Assembly (NCBI GenBank): GCA_037355855.1
Contig: CM074759.1
Location: 3,038,001 to 3,102,000, forward strand
Direction of reading: 5' to 3'
DNA from: Pseudo-nitzschia pungens
Lineage: Eukaryota > Bacillariophyta > Bacillariophyceae > Bacillariales > Bacillariaceae
DNA length: 64,000 nucleotides
The position numbers were made by a program, and so were the translations under genes. The stretch's first letter is position 1; every line of letters starts with the position of its first letter. Shown here piece by piece: positions 1 to 9,906 of the stretch. The notes beneath the pieces are model-generated. The model had not been told where the DNA came from. It made no database searches and saw only the letters and a program-made list of their open reading frames with translations.

Positions 1-512
1 TTTCGATGTTGAATATGCCTAAGGTCATGTTGAGTGGAGTCAGTGATAGTCGTCCATGCGCATCCAAGCTAATTCCATCCATGTAAAAGATGATGGGAAC
101 AAGGATTTCAGAATTTTCTTCTATGCAGAGGGATCTCCAGGAATCCGACCACCATGATCCGTGGTGCAACTCGGTGATGGGACAAGAATCAGTTCGAACC
201 GGGAAATGCTCTGGTGACAAGGGGGTGTTGCTGTTGGGGAATGACAAATTTTCTTCCAACATTAAATCTGGGTTCGACAGAAGGGAATACAAAGCATCCA
301 AAAAAGGACGGACATATATTTGAGCAGGTTTGTTGTCAGGAAGCCAATTCACAATTTTGGGCTCAAATTTCGGTTCTGACGATATGCCAAGATTTTTTTT
401 TATTTCTTGAAAAATGGCATCACGTTTTCTTGTTGGTGTAACATTGAAATCGAAACCGGGAAGATTGTTGCTGTCTTTCGCCCAATTGAAAATGGTTTGA
501 TAAGTGGAAAGA
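1..512 (-). pseudogene. C-terminal part of transposase-like protein (3' side of solo-LTR insertion)
   Basis: Translating the minus strand from about 526 down to the left edge gives one open frame without stops. It contains a segment LSTYQTIFNWAKD followed by NNLPGFDFN, a long middle stretch, and a conserved block YMDGISLDAHGRLSLTPLN at about 20-90. The Asp-containing block followed by a TPLNMTLGIFN-like stretch resembles the first catalytic region of Plavaka/KDZ-like DDE transposases; that is an inference from pattern only. The frame is the direct continuation of the minus ORF at 1376-2104: removing the solo LTR and one copy of the 5-bp target duplication joins the two in frame (HKLPL to STYQTIF). 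The gene continues beyond position 1. It is a broken copy because of the LTR. An uncharacterised diatom-type repeat protein is the cautious name. Confidence 0.55.
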
Positions 513-1413
513 TACGTTGATATTGCTCGTCAGCAACCTTCGTAGAACTTGTCGTAGATAAATCGTCTCGTACTGCGTACTGAAAAATAAGGGAAAGCCT
601 GAACAATAATAACACGTATATCCCTGGCAAATGGTGAGACTACAGTGGATACTGTTCAAGCTCTATTGCATACACTTATTTACTACAAGGTACTTCCCTA
701 GAGGTACATCGGAATCGATCGAAAGGGGAGGGCATGATAGGTGTTTAATTTAGAGTGAAATATAAAGAGTGAATAAAGGGAGCTGAGCGCAGCTCAGCTC
801 TGTATCGTATCGTGACAGCGTTCGATAACTCGTATAATAACAGAGCTCTGTAGCTCTGGTACTGTATTCTACGGAGTAGCATATCGGAGTATCGATTAAT
901 TAGATCGAATCGTGTCATGTGCTAGCTCACTTACGCTAGCACGTTGGATAACTGTTTGGGCCGGGTATCCGGTCATGGTACATATTATACACCAATGACC
1001 CGACCCTGGCGGTAGCATAGTATCTTAGCATGATATCATGGTAGGTTAGCATCTTTCAGTATCTCGTAGCATTAGCAACCCTAACCCTGTAGCATTTAGC
1101 TACACCATGACAGGTGCTTTACTCGGGGTACGTACGATTGGTACAAATCGTACGCGACGGCCCTAGTAACTTCTGCTAGCATCCATACTAAACAGGATAT
1201 AGGTCTGCTGCTAAGCCTGTTGCTAAGCCTGTTGCTAAGCCTGTTGCTAAGCCTGTATGCTACCAATTAGCACACAGCTCAACACTCAGCTCAGCACTCA
1301 GCTCAGCACCTGTTAGTCAGCTAGTACTGGAGGCTGCTGCCTGTAGCCCCAGTACACTCTCCTACACAGGAGCCTTTAGCACAGATCATAGCACCCACCT
1401 TGAATATCTTCAT
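513..1413 (-). mobile_element. Solo LTR of the Co1 copia family
   Basis: This 901-bp block is the reverse complement of the long direct repeats at 19555-20482 and 27580-28495. It begins ATGAAGATATT and ends ATATCAACGTA on the minus strand. It is flanked by a perfect 5-bp duplication, AAAGA at 508-512 and 1414-1418. No internal retrotransposon sequence accompanies it, so it is a solo LTR left by LTR-LTR recombination. It carries four copies of a 12-bp minisatellite unit (CTAAGCCTGTTG-like) near 1204-1256. It interrupts a minus-strand transposase-like reading frame. Confidence 0.85.
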
Positions 1414-2104
1414 AAAGAGGTAGCTTGTGCTGTGATATAATGTTGAGGAGGTTGATTTCGGCAATAAGTTCCGGACGGGATGGGAACAGAGTGCAATTCC
1501 GGAATGTTTCCTCTCTTTCGTTTATGGAAATGGTGGTGCTTTTCATGATTTCGGAATCAGATATTTCGGTGTCGGAACTGGCATCAAAATGGTCCGAGGC
1601 ATCAACATCGGAATCGATTGCATTCATTTGTTCCTCGTTTTCAGCCATATGCGATTCGATTGCCTGTCTGTCCATGGGTGGGATCAATACATTGGCGATC
1701 ACTTGAGGATTGAGTGAGGTATGGATAGAAGTTGTTGCGGCGGTGTCATTTGGGGCAAGGGAGGGGGGGATTTGTGGTCCATTCTGTGTCATTGTCAGTC
1801 CATACTGTGATGGTGTGTGTCGGACCAAAGGGAGGGTGACTTCTTGTTTCACAGAAGAAATAAAATCCATAAGATTGTTTGCACGATAATAAGTTTGGCA
1901 ATCACTGTTGGAATAGAGATGCCTGGAGAGGCCTTGAGATACGTATCGGTAGGTGTGAAAGTTGCTCGATTCTTGTTTGTATCCCTTGAAGGATTGCTGT
2001 GATTTTCTTCTTTTTCCGGAGGCAATGCAGTTGCGACAATGGAATGTCTTGGGTATTCTGGGATCATTGGCAAAGTGCCTTGGGTCCGAGGAAGCTTTCG
2101 GCAT
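1376..2104 (-). pseudogene. N-terminal part of zinc-finger transposase-like protein, disrupted
   Basis: The minus ORF starts MPKASSDPRHF and contains a Cys/His cluster: HCRNCIASGKRRK near residue 22, then a QGLSRHLYSNSDCQTYY stretch. This is a C2HC-like zinc finger with a long insert, of the sort found at the N terminus of some eukaryotic DNA transposases. A Ser/Asp-rich acidic region follows (DSDVDASDHFDASSDTEISDSE). The genuine frame ends at about 1414, where the solo LTR begins; the last dozen codons (YEDIQGG onward) are LTR sequence. Upstream, a TTTTTTTTCAG at about 2167-2177 (minus) precedes an in-frame open stretch, so the true start may lie on an upstream exon. Function beyond 'transposon protein' is not established. 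Confidence 0.5.
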
Positions 2105-2531
2105 GGTGGTGTGCGTTTTTGTGATGCGATTCTTAGCTGGGGTACCGTATGTGATGTGGCACCACTGAAAAAAAAGGTTTAGAAAGGTGCACGACGTACA
2201 AGTAACACTTTTGTGTGATTGAACTAAATTTGATTAAAAATTATTTGTTGTGTTGAGTCTAATGTGTCAAATGTGTAAAATGGAATGAAAATGTGATGAG
2301 GGACTGAATATCAGGGTCTAGATCAGAACATTTTCCTCGAAACATTGGGGGAGTTGAGAAAAGGGAGAAATATAGTTGAGAATAATGGAAAAAAGGTTGT
2401 GAAATAAAAAATTCGGGTCGCGTTTTTTTTAGACAAGTCGCGATTGGGTCGCGATCCGGTCGCGATGGGTCGCAAAACAGTTTTCGGACGTACATATCAG
2501 GCAAAACCAGACTAAGAGCTGATCCTCTGTG
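2105..2531. other. Gene-free stretch upstream of the transposase-like gene
   Basis: AT-rich sequence between the minus-strand transposase-like ORF and the left end of Gy1. It holds a run of short GGTCGCGA repeats at about 2417-2473 (GGGTCGCG, AGTCGCGA, GGTCGCGATCCGGTCGCGATGGGTCGC) and a possible splice acceptor (minus) near 2167. No coding region is recognised. Confidence 0.4.
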
Positions 2532-2536
2532 ATAAT

Positions 2537-2860
2537 TGTTACGGTCTAGAGAAGAAATATCGGAGTGGTATGAAAAATTGTGAATGTTTAGATACTTTAC
2601 GGGGTATTGTTACGCGAATTGAAAACGGAAACATATAAAAATTGAGGTCGCGAGCATAGCCACATTTTGGCATGCTCTTGCCATAAATGTTGATTCATTG
2701 TCGGTTCCCACGATTAGGCATATATCACCTTCTGGGACTCGACCATAATAATTTGAATACATATCAAAATGTATTCATGATTGGATATATAATATTCGAT
2801 TCCCATATGGGATTCGGTTAATTATTCAATCGTGACTGCTAGCCACGCTAGCCCGTCACA
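2537..2860 (-). repeat. 3' LTR of Gy1
   Basis: 324 bp. On the minus strand it begins TGTGACGGGCTAGCG and ends ACCGTAACA, so it has TGT...ACA termini. It matches 29368-29691 almost exactly. Its first 60 bases are related to the Gy2/Gy3 LTRs (GCTAGCGTGGCTAGCAG..., AATAATTAACCGAATCCCA), showing that these are sister families. Confidence 0.92.
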
Positions 2861-2890
2861 TAGTGCCCCATGATTGAACGAATCCCATAC

Positions 2891-5800
2891 TTAAGCTGAC
2901 CAATGGATTGCTGAGTCATCGGACGACTCGGAGTTGGAATCGGAATGGTCCGTTGGTTCCTTGTAAGGGGTTAGCTTTCGGACGTTGACTGTTTCAACGA
3001 TCGATGGAGTCTTTTGGATCTTAACGGTGCCGTTATCATGGACTTGGGCAATAGTGAATGGTCCTATTTTTTGAGGCTGTAGTTTGTCTGGATCTGGTTC
3101 TTGCATCCATACCTTCTCATTGGGTTGAAAGGTATGTTCCTTGCGCTTGGCATTGTCTCTGATTAGAGCCTTGTTAATGCCTTGCTGTCTTAGTTGTTGC
3201 AGCGCCAATAAGTTGGCAGTCAGTGGTAGATCTATCAGCATGTCTCGACTGAATACAAGCAATCCGGGAGATGCCTGTAAGGCAGCATTGACAGCGCATC
3301 TGGAGGCATGCATGCAAGTTGCGAGGACATTGTCCATGAGTTGACTGGCTCTGGTGTTTGCTTGTGGGGGATTAACATGTACCAGAACTCGTAGGATGTC
3401 AGCTACTGTGTGATGGACGCGCTCGCATATGGCATTTGACTGGGGGTTCTTGACTGTGGTTGGAATGGCTTGTATCCCATACTGCTTGAGAGTAGTCTGG
3501 AACATTATGGAAAAAAGTTTTTTTTGAGAAAATTTCCATGTTCGCGCGCGTGTTGCTCACGATAAAATTAACGTATTTTTAACGTCTATTGTTCGCTGTA
3601 TATCCACTTTAACGGCTGTACGAGTACGTAGAGTGTCCTCAAAACTGTCCTCAAAAAGTGTCCTCAAAAAGTGTCCTCAACGATTTTGTCCTCAACAGAC
3701 TGTCCTCAACCATTATGTCCTCAACAATTATGTCCTCAACATTTTGTCCTCAACCTCTATGACTTCAACGTTGAGGTTGAGGACAAAACGTTGAGGACAT
3801 AATTGTTGAGGACATAATGGTTGAGGACAGTCTGTTGAGGACAAAATCGTTGAGGACACGTTTTGAGGACAATCGTTTTTTGAGGACAAAGATGACGGTT
3901 TATGACCGTTAAATTATGGTCGCTCAGAATAATTAAAAATATCGAACAGCAATTATTGCCCTAAGATTTTTTGAGAGTAGTCGCGCTGAAAATGGAAATT
4001 TTCCAGAAAAGTTTTTTTCCATAATGTTCCTGGAACTCAGCTCCTAGAAACTCGCCACCATTGTCATGAACGCATCTGATAGGTCTTGGGTATCGTGATA
4101 GCCAGCAGTTCTTGAATTGGTCTGATACATGCTGAGAGGATTTGTCCCTGATTCTGATGATTTCAAGGAGGTTCGTGACTGGATCGATGCAAGTTAAGGC
4201 CTTGAAGTTGTAGTTCTTGCCTTGCGCTGTAATCTTCCAAGGGCCTATGAGGTCCACATGTATCTCGTTGAATGGAGCTAGCGAGGGGCCTATTAGGTCC
4301 ACATGTACTTCATGAAATGGGGATAGTGGCACTTCCTTTGGTGGTAATTTGCCATATTGAGCATTCTGATTCTTGTACTTGATGCAGTGATCTGGGCATA
4401 CATAGGACTTGCATAAACTGGTTAGATTATCAGCATAGAAGCGAGCTGATATTGTCTGTTGTAATCTGGTGGATCCACAATGACCCAACAGGAGATGATA
4501 CCACTTGATGGTATCATTAATGAGGGATGCTGGGATGTAGATTCTCCAGCAATCCGGGTTGGCTTGATTCGCGTAGCAAAGTATCTTGTTGCCCTCTAAT
4601 TCTTGGTAGAAGAAGGCTTTGGATTGAATCTTGAACTTGATGGTTGGATCCTTGTGCTGATGCAGGTATATCTTGGTATAGTTAACCGGGCATTCCATGT
4701 CTTGGTTGTTTGGTAGATTGACTAGACACTCATTGTTCAGCAAACAGGAGTATAATTCCTGATCTGCGTCATTGCATAAGTGTTGGAATGGGTTCGGGAA
4801 CTCTGCTAGAAACAGTTCTTCATCTTGTTTAGGAACTTGAAGCTTCAAGAAATCGATAAGAGTGCCCTTACCAAGGGCTTCTTTCTTCCCTACAGTTGGT
4901 GGATCCATCCGGGGAAGTCTGGAGAAGGCATCAGCAAGAACATTCTTCTTGCCTTCAACATAGGTGAGGTTAACGCCAAACTCTTCCAGGAATAGCCTCC
5001 AGCGGAGGACTCGTTGGACCGATAGGGTCCTGAAGGTAAGATTCTTATGGTCGGTGTATACATTGATGACTCCACCGAGGAGCATCTTTCTGTACTCTTT
5101 GCAGCAGAGTACTATGGCTAGGAGTTCTTTCTCCATAGTAGTGTAGTTCTTTTGGGCATCAGATAGTTTCTTGGACCAATATGCTATAGGCTTGCCATCT
5201 TGTATTATGGCAGCGCCGAGTTGTAGGTCCGAGGCATCAGTGTACAGTTCAAAGGGCTTGTTAAGGTCCGGATAGGTGTTCAGCGCGTCTGCTGCCACCA
5301 TTGCTTTCATCTCCTGAAAGGCTTTGTCTTGAGCAGGTCCCCAAGTGAAAGCTGAAGGAGCTTTCCTTTGTTTGCCTTTGATGACAGCTGGTTGAGGAGC
5401 CTGCTTCTTGGGGGTGCCGGTGATATCAAATAGAGGAGCTAGGACATGAGATCTGCGAGGCCACATATCTCTGTAATATCCGACTGCTCCAAGGAAGGAC
5501 TTGACCTGGGTTATAGTTCTGGGTCGATCCATTTGAAGGATGGCTTCAATCTTCTTTCTCCATGGCTTGACTGCTGTAGGCGTCATCCAGTAACCGAGGA
5601 AGTCGGTTTCTTGTACAGCCCAATCACACTTGAGGGGGTTGCACTTCAGCCCATTTTGGTTAAGCCTGTCAAGAATCTTGTCAATGGTCTTCATGTGGAG
5701 ATCAAAGGATCCATTGGTCCAGATGCCAATATCATCAATATAAACAGTGCAGTCGGTGTCTTGTAGAATATCTTCCATTAGTTGTTGAGCAACATCTGGA

Positions 5801-7390
5801 GAGACTTTGACACCCATCGGTAGTCTTTGGTATTCATAGCAACCATAAGGAGTGACTATGGTACAGAGCTTCTTGCTTGCGTCATCCAGTTCAAAGCAGT
5901 AGTATTGCATGGACAAGTCGATTTTGGTGAAGTGGGTATACTTGCCACACTTGTTCATGATGTCCTGTATCCGGAGGATTGGATAAGGACGTCTCTCAAG
6001 GAGTTCATTGAGTTCCCTGAAGTCTTATACCCATCGTACCCTGTTATCTTTCTTTGGTACTATGAAGGTTGGAAACGCCCATTCGGCCGGTCCAGTGCAA
6101 CGCTTGAGTACTCCATCATTACAAAGATTCTGGAGCTCCCTTTTGAATAGGTCTTCTCTTTTGTATGCAACTGGGTAAGGCTTCTTGTGTATGGGCTTGG
6201 ATCCGGGCTTCAGTCTTAGAGAGATCTTCTTGTGGGGATACTTGCCAAGTTCTCCATTAAAGACGTTTGGATACTTGTTCAGTATTGCTTGGAATTGTTG
6301 CTGCTCTGCTGTGGACATGTGGTTCTGCTGTTGTGCGACTGTAGAAGGATCTGTTTCTTGGTAGGCTCTATCTTGGATCACCTTGGACTTGTATGGATTG
6401 GCAAAGGAGAGATCATCAGCAAAGAGTTCTGCGTCTTCGAGTTCTTCCATGAGTGTGGTATAGTCTGACTCGTGGTATAGGGAGGTATCCTTCATGGGAA
6501 TGGTCCTATCCATCCATTGTACTGCGCCTTCTTTGAATAGGAGATTGATCTGTGCCAGGTGGAGGAAGTCTCTGCCTAGTATAAGATCATATCTGCAGTC
6601 GGGGGAATGGAAGAGTCTTGCTTCTTGTTTGTCGATGGTGTAGTTGCCGAACTCTTGTAGCTTGAGGTTCTTCATGATGATGTATTCTGTAGTGTCGAAG
6701 TTTCCATTTGCTGTAGTAGTTATGACTCGATGCTTGCTTCTGATTGGTAGTGTGCCAAATGGTAGAGCTCTTTTGTTAATTAGAGTTCCGGAAAATCCAC
6801 TATCTAGTAGTGCGAGTAGTGGTCTTGATTTAGTTGGTATGCCTTGTATGTACTGTACGTTTGTTAGAAGAATAGGAGCCATGTTGCTCTTATTCGGGGA
6901 TGCCTGTTCTGCTGGATTTCCAGCAGGCGACAGCAGTTTCAAATAATTTTGCTCCAGCGCACCTCCTTTGGTGTGGTCTTTGGAGTTTCCGGGATTGCAA
7001 TAGAGGTTTTTTTGCTGTACCGGTAGACCAGTTCCTTGCCAGAGACAAGGTTGGTCCATTTGTTACTGCTGTCTGATTTGGATCGATTGTATTAATCGAT
7101 GATGTGTCTGTACCCTTGGATCGATTCGAGTGATTTCGATTCGTATCCATGTTTGGATTGCTCTTTTCGGAGAATCGAACTGTTTTTGTTGCTGCTTTTG
7201 CAGTCTTCGAGCGCTCAACAGGACTCCATCCTGTAGGTTCCTTCCCCTTTTTCTCCGGGAGATCTCCTCCTTGCGTCATCCCAGTCAGCTGTGCTGGACT
7301 GGCATCCAGGGCCTGTGGCGCCGGAGGCAAGGTGATTGCTGGTTTTGGTGGACCCTTGGGTCTCTTTTTGGAGGAGGATTGCTTGTGCAA
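2891..7390 (-). pseudogene. pol: Gy1 pol (protease-RT-RNase H-integrase), broken
   Basis: Follows gag in the same frame after TGA 7391-7393. Recognisable blocks on the minus strand are protease LLDSGFSGTLIN (about 6780), RT with YIDDIGIW, RNase H LYTDASDLQLGAAI, integrase zinc finger (WYHLLLGHCG...CPDHC) and the integrase DDE core (VHVDLIG, CVHDNGGEF, NAICERVHH). Defects: an extra base in the A-run at about 7003-7009 shifts frame; TAA at 6025-6027 replaces the serine codon that Gy3 has after RVRWV; a 15-residue in-frame duplication repeats the LAPFNEIHVDLIG segment around 4258-4310; FB1 splits integrase at 3500-4029. The last intact piece (2891-3505) holds the integrase C-terminal part. No chromodomain is recognised. 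Confidence 0.88.
3500..4029. mobile_element. FB1: foldback TIR element in Gy1 integrase
   Basis: 530 bp with terminal inverted repeats beginning GAACATTATGGAAAAAA and a second inverted block GAAAATTTCCA. It interrupts the sequence GTAGTCTGGAACTCAG that the intact sister element Gy3 has uninterrupted, and the comparison shows a 3-bp target duplication CTG (3497-3499 and 4030-4032). The interior (about 3640-3890) is a dense array of the word TGTCCTCAA on one side and its complement TTGAGGACA on the other, so nearly the whole element can fold into one long hairpin. CGCGCG and AACGG motifs lie just inside the ends. It encodes no protein. Confidence 0.85.
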
Positions 7391-7520
7391 TCATGGGAGC
7401 CAAATGAGCTCACCATCAATGCTCCTTTCTGTTCGGCCTCCAAAGTCTGAGTGATATGATTCCATCGCTGCTTTCATGTGGGCTTGGAAAGACTCATTGC
7501 TGCCGGAGAGGTCATGAGTA
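7391..7520 (-). pseudogene. gag: Gy1 gag, C-terminal segment
   Basis: The minus strand encodes SGSNESFQAHMKAAMESYHSD... ending ...GGRTERSIDGELIWLP and TGA (7391-7393), matching the C-terminus of the Gy2 and Gy3 Gag proteins. It continues in frame from 19389-19549 once Gy2 and one copy of TGTGA are removed. The TGA lies in frame with pol. Confidence 0.85.
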
Positions 7521-7525
7521 TGTGA

Positions 7526-7842
7526 TGTAACATGCTAGCGTAGGCTAGTAGTGTTACGAATTAATAATTAACCGAATCCCACATGGGATTCAATCGATAC
7601 CTACATGTATGATATACATGTATGGATATCCGGTATGTATGAACGGGCATGCAGAAGAGAGCAATAGCACGATTAAGGTTACATACAAAATATATGTTAT
7701 ATACAGGGATGTAGATTATATAAAGAGATCGCGATGACATCATCACTCATTATTTCCTCTCTTTATTTTGAATCCCATCTCGTAAAGTGAAATAACACAC
7801 AATTATTCATACTACTCTGAATTTCTACTTTAGAGTGTTACA
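7526..7842 (+). repeat. 5' LTR of Gy2
   Basis: Starts TGTAACATGCTAGCG, ends TTTAGAGTGTTACA. A near-palindrome GAATCCCACATGGGATTC lies about 50 bp inside. A TATA-like ATTATATAAAG occurs at about 7715-7725, roughly 120 bp before the LTR end, and is a reasonable candidate promoter box. Confidence 0.92.
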
Positions 7843-7854
7843 CAGTAATTACTG
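7843..7854 (+). promoter_or_regulatory. Perfect palindrome at the primer-binding position of Gy2
   Basis: CAGTAATTACTG directly follows the 5' LTR, where a reverse-transcription primer site is expected. It is self-complementary and does not begin TGG, so it is not a standard tRNA 3'-end complement. The same 12-mer occupies the same place in Gy3 (9774-9785) and Gy1 (29356-29367). Confidence 0.6.
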
Positions 7855-7968
7855 TCCGCTTCACGTAGGAACAGTACTAGAATTCAGTACTGAACTCTCA
7901 TCAACCCGAAAATACCCACAGCCTCAACAACAGAGGCACCTTTATCTCCAGCAAATCCAACAGCAACC

Positions 7969-9027
7969 ATGTCCGGTATCTACAGAGAACCCCCCATCAA
8001 CTACAAGAGCTCTTTCGATCGAACTAAGCCAAAACTCTTCACCCTGTACAACGTCGACGAGGAAAGAACCGACAGCATGAAGGTCCCTCTTTTCACAGAG
8101 ACTGGAGGACTAGAAGAATTGCTCTTTGTGGAAGAGTCCTTCAGGAATGCTGCCAACTATCTCCGGCTACCAATCAGCATCTACCTAACCCACTTCGGAC
8201 GCTGCCTCACCACAGACGCCCAGAGCAAGTGGAACGACTTGATCAAGGACCCACTGGATCCCGAAGAATTCCAGTACTCCCAAGAAGAAATTGGGGGATA
8301 CAAGCAAGCCTTTATTGACTTCACTCAGCTCTACTGCAATGCCACGGACGCAAGGGACATCATGCACACCTACCTCCGAAGCCACGACTGCCGAAAGACA
8401 CCATCAGTCACCTGCAAGGAACATGCTGATCGCATCCTTATCCTCATGAAATATACGCAGAAACTAGAAGGGAGCAGTGCACCCCTTTCTAGAGTGGAGA
8501 AACTCACTATCCTCCTCCATTCCTTTCCCTCTGCATGGATTGAAAGCTACGGCATGATGCACAGCGGAATACAAGAGGACACGACAGTCCGACACATTGT
8601 GGACTACATGAGCTGTCACGAGCGCCAAGCAAACAAGAAAGGCAACAAGAACAACAACAAACAGCAACAGAAGCGCTCGAACAACAACAACAACTCTCGT
8701 AAGCGCAACTACAATTCCAACCACAAAGGAAACGCAAACAAGAAGAAGTCCAATCCATGCCAGATCCCCGGTCACAACCACGATTGGTCTGAGTGCCCCA
8801 AGAACAGGTTCTCAAAGAACCACAACAAGGGCTCCGGAAGCTCCGGAAATCAACAACAAACTGAGTCCTTCCACACTCAGACCCAAGCTCTCATGATACC
8901 AGGAAGTAATGAGACCTTCCAAGCGCACATCAATGCAGCACAACAAGCAGCAATCGAAGAATACCATGCCAATCATGGTGGTCGAACTGAACGCAGTATC
9001 GATGGGGAACTCGTGTGGCTCCCCTGA
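7969..9027 (+). CDS. gag: Gy2 Gag polyprotein
   Basis: 352 residues, starting MSGIYREPPINYKSSFDRTK. It forms the particle in which the element's RNA is reverse transcribed. Residues 1-220 are the predicted capsid-like part, ending in SCHERQANKKG. Residues about 225-265 are a low-complexity basic Asn/Lys/Gln stretch. A Cys/His zinc-knuckle-like motif follows, CQIPGHNHDWSEC (C-x4-H-x-H-x4-C), instead of a classical CCHC knuckle. The ATG was chosen because the two sister Gags begin with the same MxGIYR(D/E)PP sequence. The frame is intact and ends with TGA, after which pol continues in the same frame. Confidence 0.88.
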   Translation: MSGIYREPPINYKSSFDRTKPKLFTLYNVDEERTDSMKVPLFTETGGLEELLFVEESFRNAANYLRLPISIYLTHFGRCLTTDAQSKWNDLIKDPLDPEEFQYSQEEIGGYKQAFIDFTQLYCNATDARDIMHTYLRSHDCRKTPSVTCKEHADRILILMKYTQKLEGSSAPLSRVEKLTILLHSFPSAWIESYGMMHSGIQEDTTVRHIVDYMSCHERQANKKGNKNNNKQQQKRSNNNNNSRKRNYNSNHKGNANKKKSNPCQIPGHNHDWSECPKNRFSKNHNKGSGSSGNQQQTESFHTQTQALMIPGSNETFQAHINAAQQAAIEEYHANHGGRTERSIDGELVWLP

Positions 9028-9460
9028 TCCATTCAAGGCTCCAAGCCTAACAAGAAGCCCCCGGCTTCAACCAAACAAGCAATCACCTTGCCTCCAGCTC
9101 CCCGGGACCTGGATGCCAGCACATCCCTGCTGTCTGGGATGACGCATGGAGGAGATCTCCCAGATAAAGAGGGGAAGGAACCTACAGGATGGAGTCCTGT
9201 TGAGCGCTCAGCAAAGCCTGCTCCCGCAGCAGCAAAAACAAAAACAGTTCGATTCTCCGCAAAGAGCAATCCAAACATGGATACGAATCGAAATCAACCG
9301 AATCGATCCAAGGGTACAGACGCATCATCGATCAACACGATCGATCCAAATAAGACAGCAGCAGCAACAAATGGACCACTCTTGTCCCTGGCAAGAAATT
9401 GGTCTACCGGTACAGCAAAAAATCTCTATTGCAATCCCGGAAACTCCAAAGACTACACCA

Positions 9461-9773
9461 TGTAACATGCTAGCATAGGCTAGTAGTGTTACGAATTAAT
9501 AATTAACCGAATCCCACATGGGATTCAAATATATATAAGGTATCCATGTATGGATATCTGGTATGTGCAAACAGGCATGCAGAAGAGAGCGATTATACGA
9601 TTAAGGTTACATACAGAATATATGTTATATACAGAGATGGATATTATACGAGAAGGTCGCGATGACCTCATTGCTCATTATTCCCTCTCTCTAATTTCAA
9701 TCCCATCTCGTAAAGTGAAATAACACACACAATTATTCATACTACTCCAAAATTTCTACCTTAGAGTGTTACA
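9461..9773 (+). repeat. 5' LTR of Gy3
   Basis: 313 bp, TGTAACATGCTAGCATAGG to TTAGAGTGTTACA. It differs from the 3' copy mainly in a cluster near 9566-9578 and a few scattered changes. The palindrome CAGTAATTACTG follows at 9774-9785. Confidence 0.93.
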
Positions 9774-9906
9774 CAGTAATTACTGTCCGCTTTCACGTAG
9801 GAAGACAGTAGTATTCAGTACTGAACCCAAACTCATCAACAAACTCAACAAAAGGACCACTTCGGGTCCCTGACAAGAGCAACATCCTTAACCAACTCCT
9901 TCAACC

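Noticed and set aside
1065..1100. CCCTAACCCT / GGGTTAGGG, a telomere-like motif
   Set aside because: It is a two-unit match inside the copia LTR and is present in all three LTR copies (also near 19876 and 27893), so it is LTR sequence and not telomeric DNA.
8464..8815. Minus ORFs opposite Gy2 gag (and 10468-10896 opposite Gy3 gag)
   Set aside because: Antisense shadows of the Asn/Lys codons; no independent domain.
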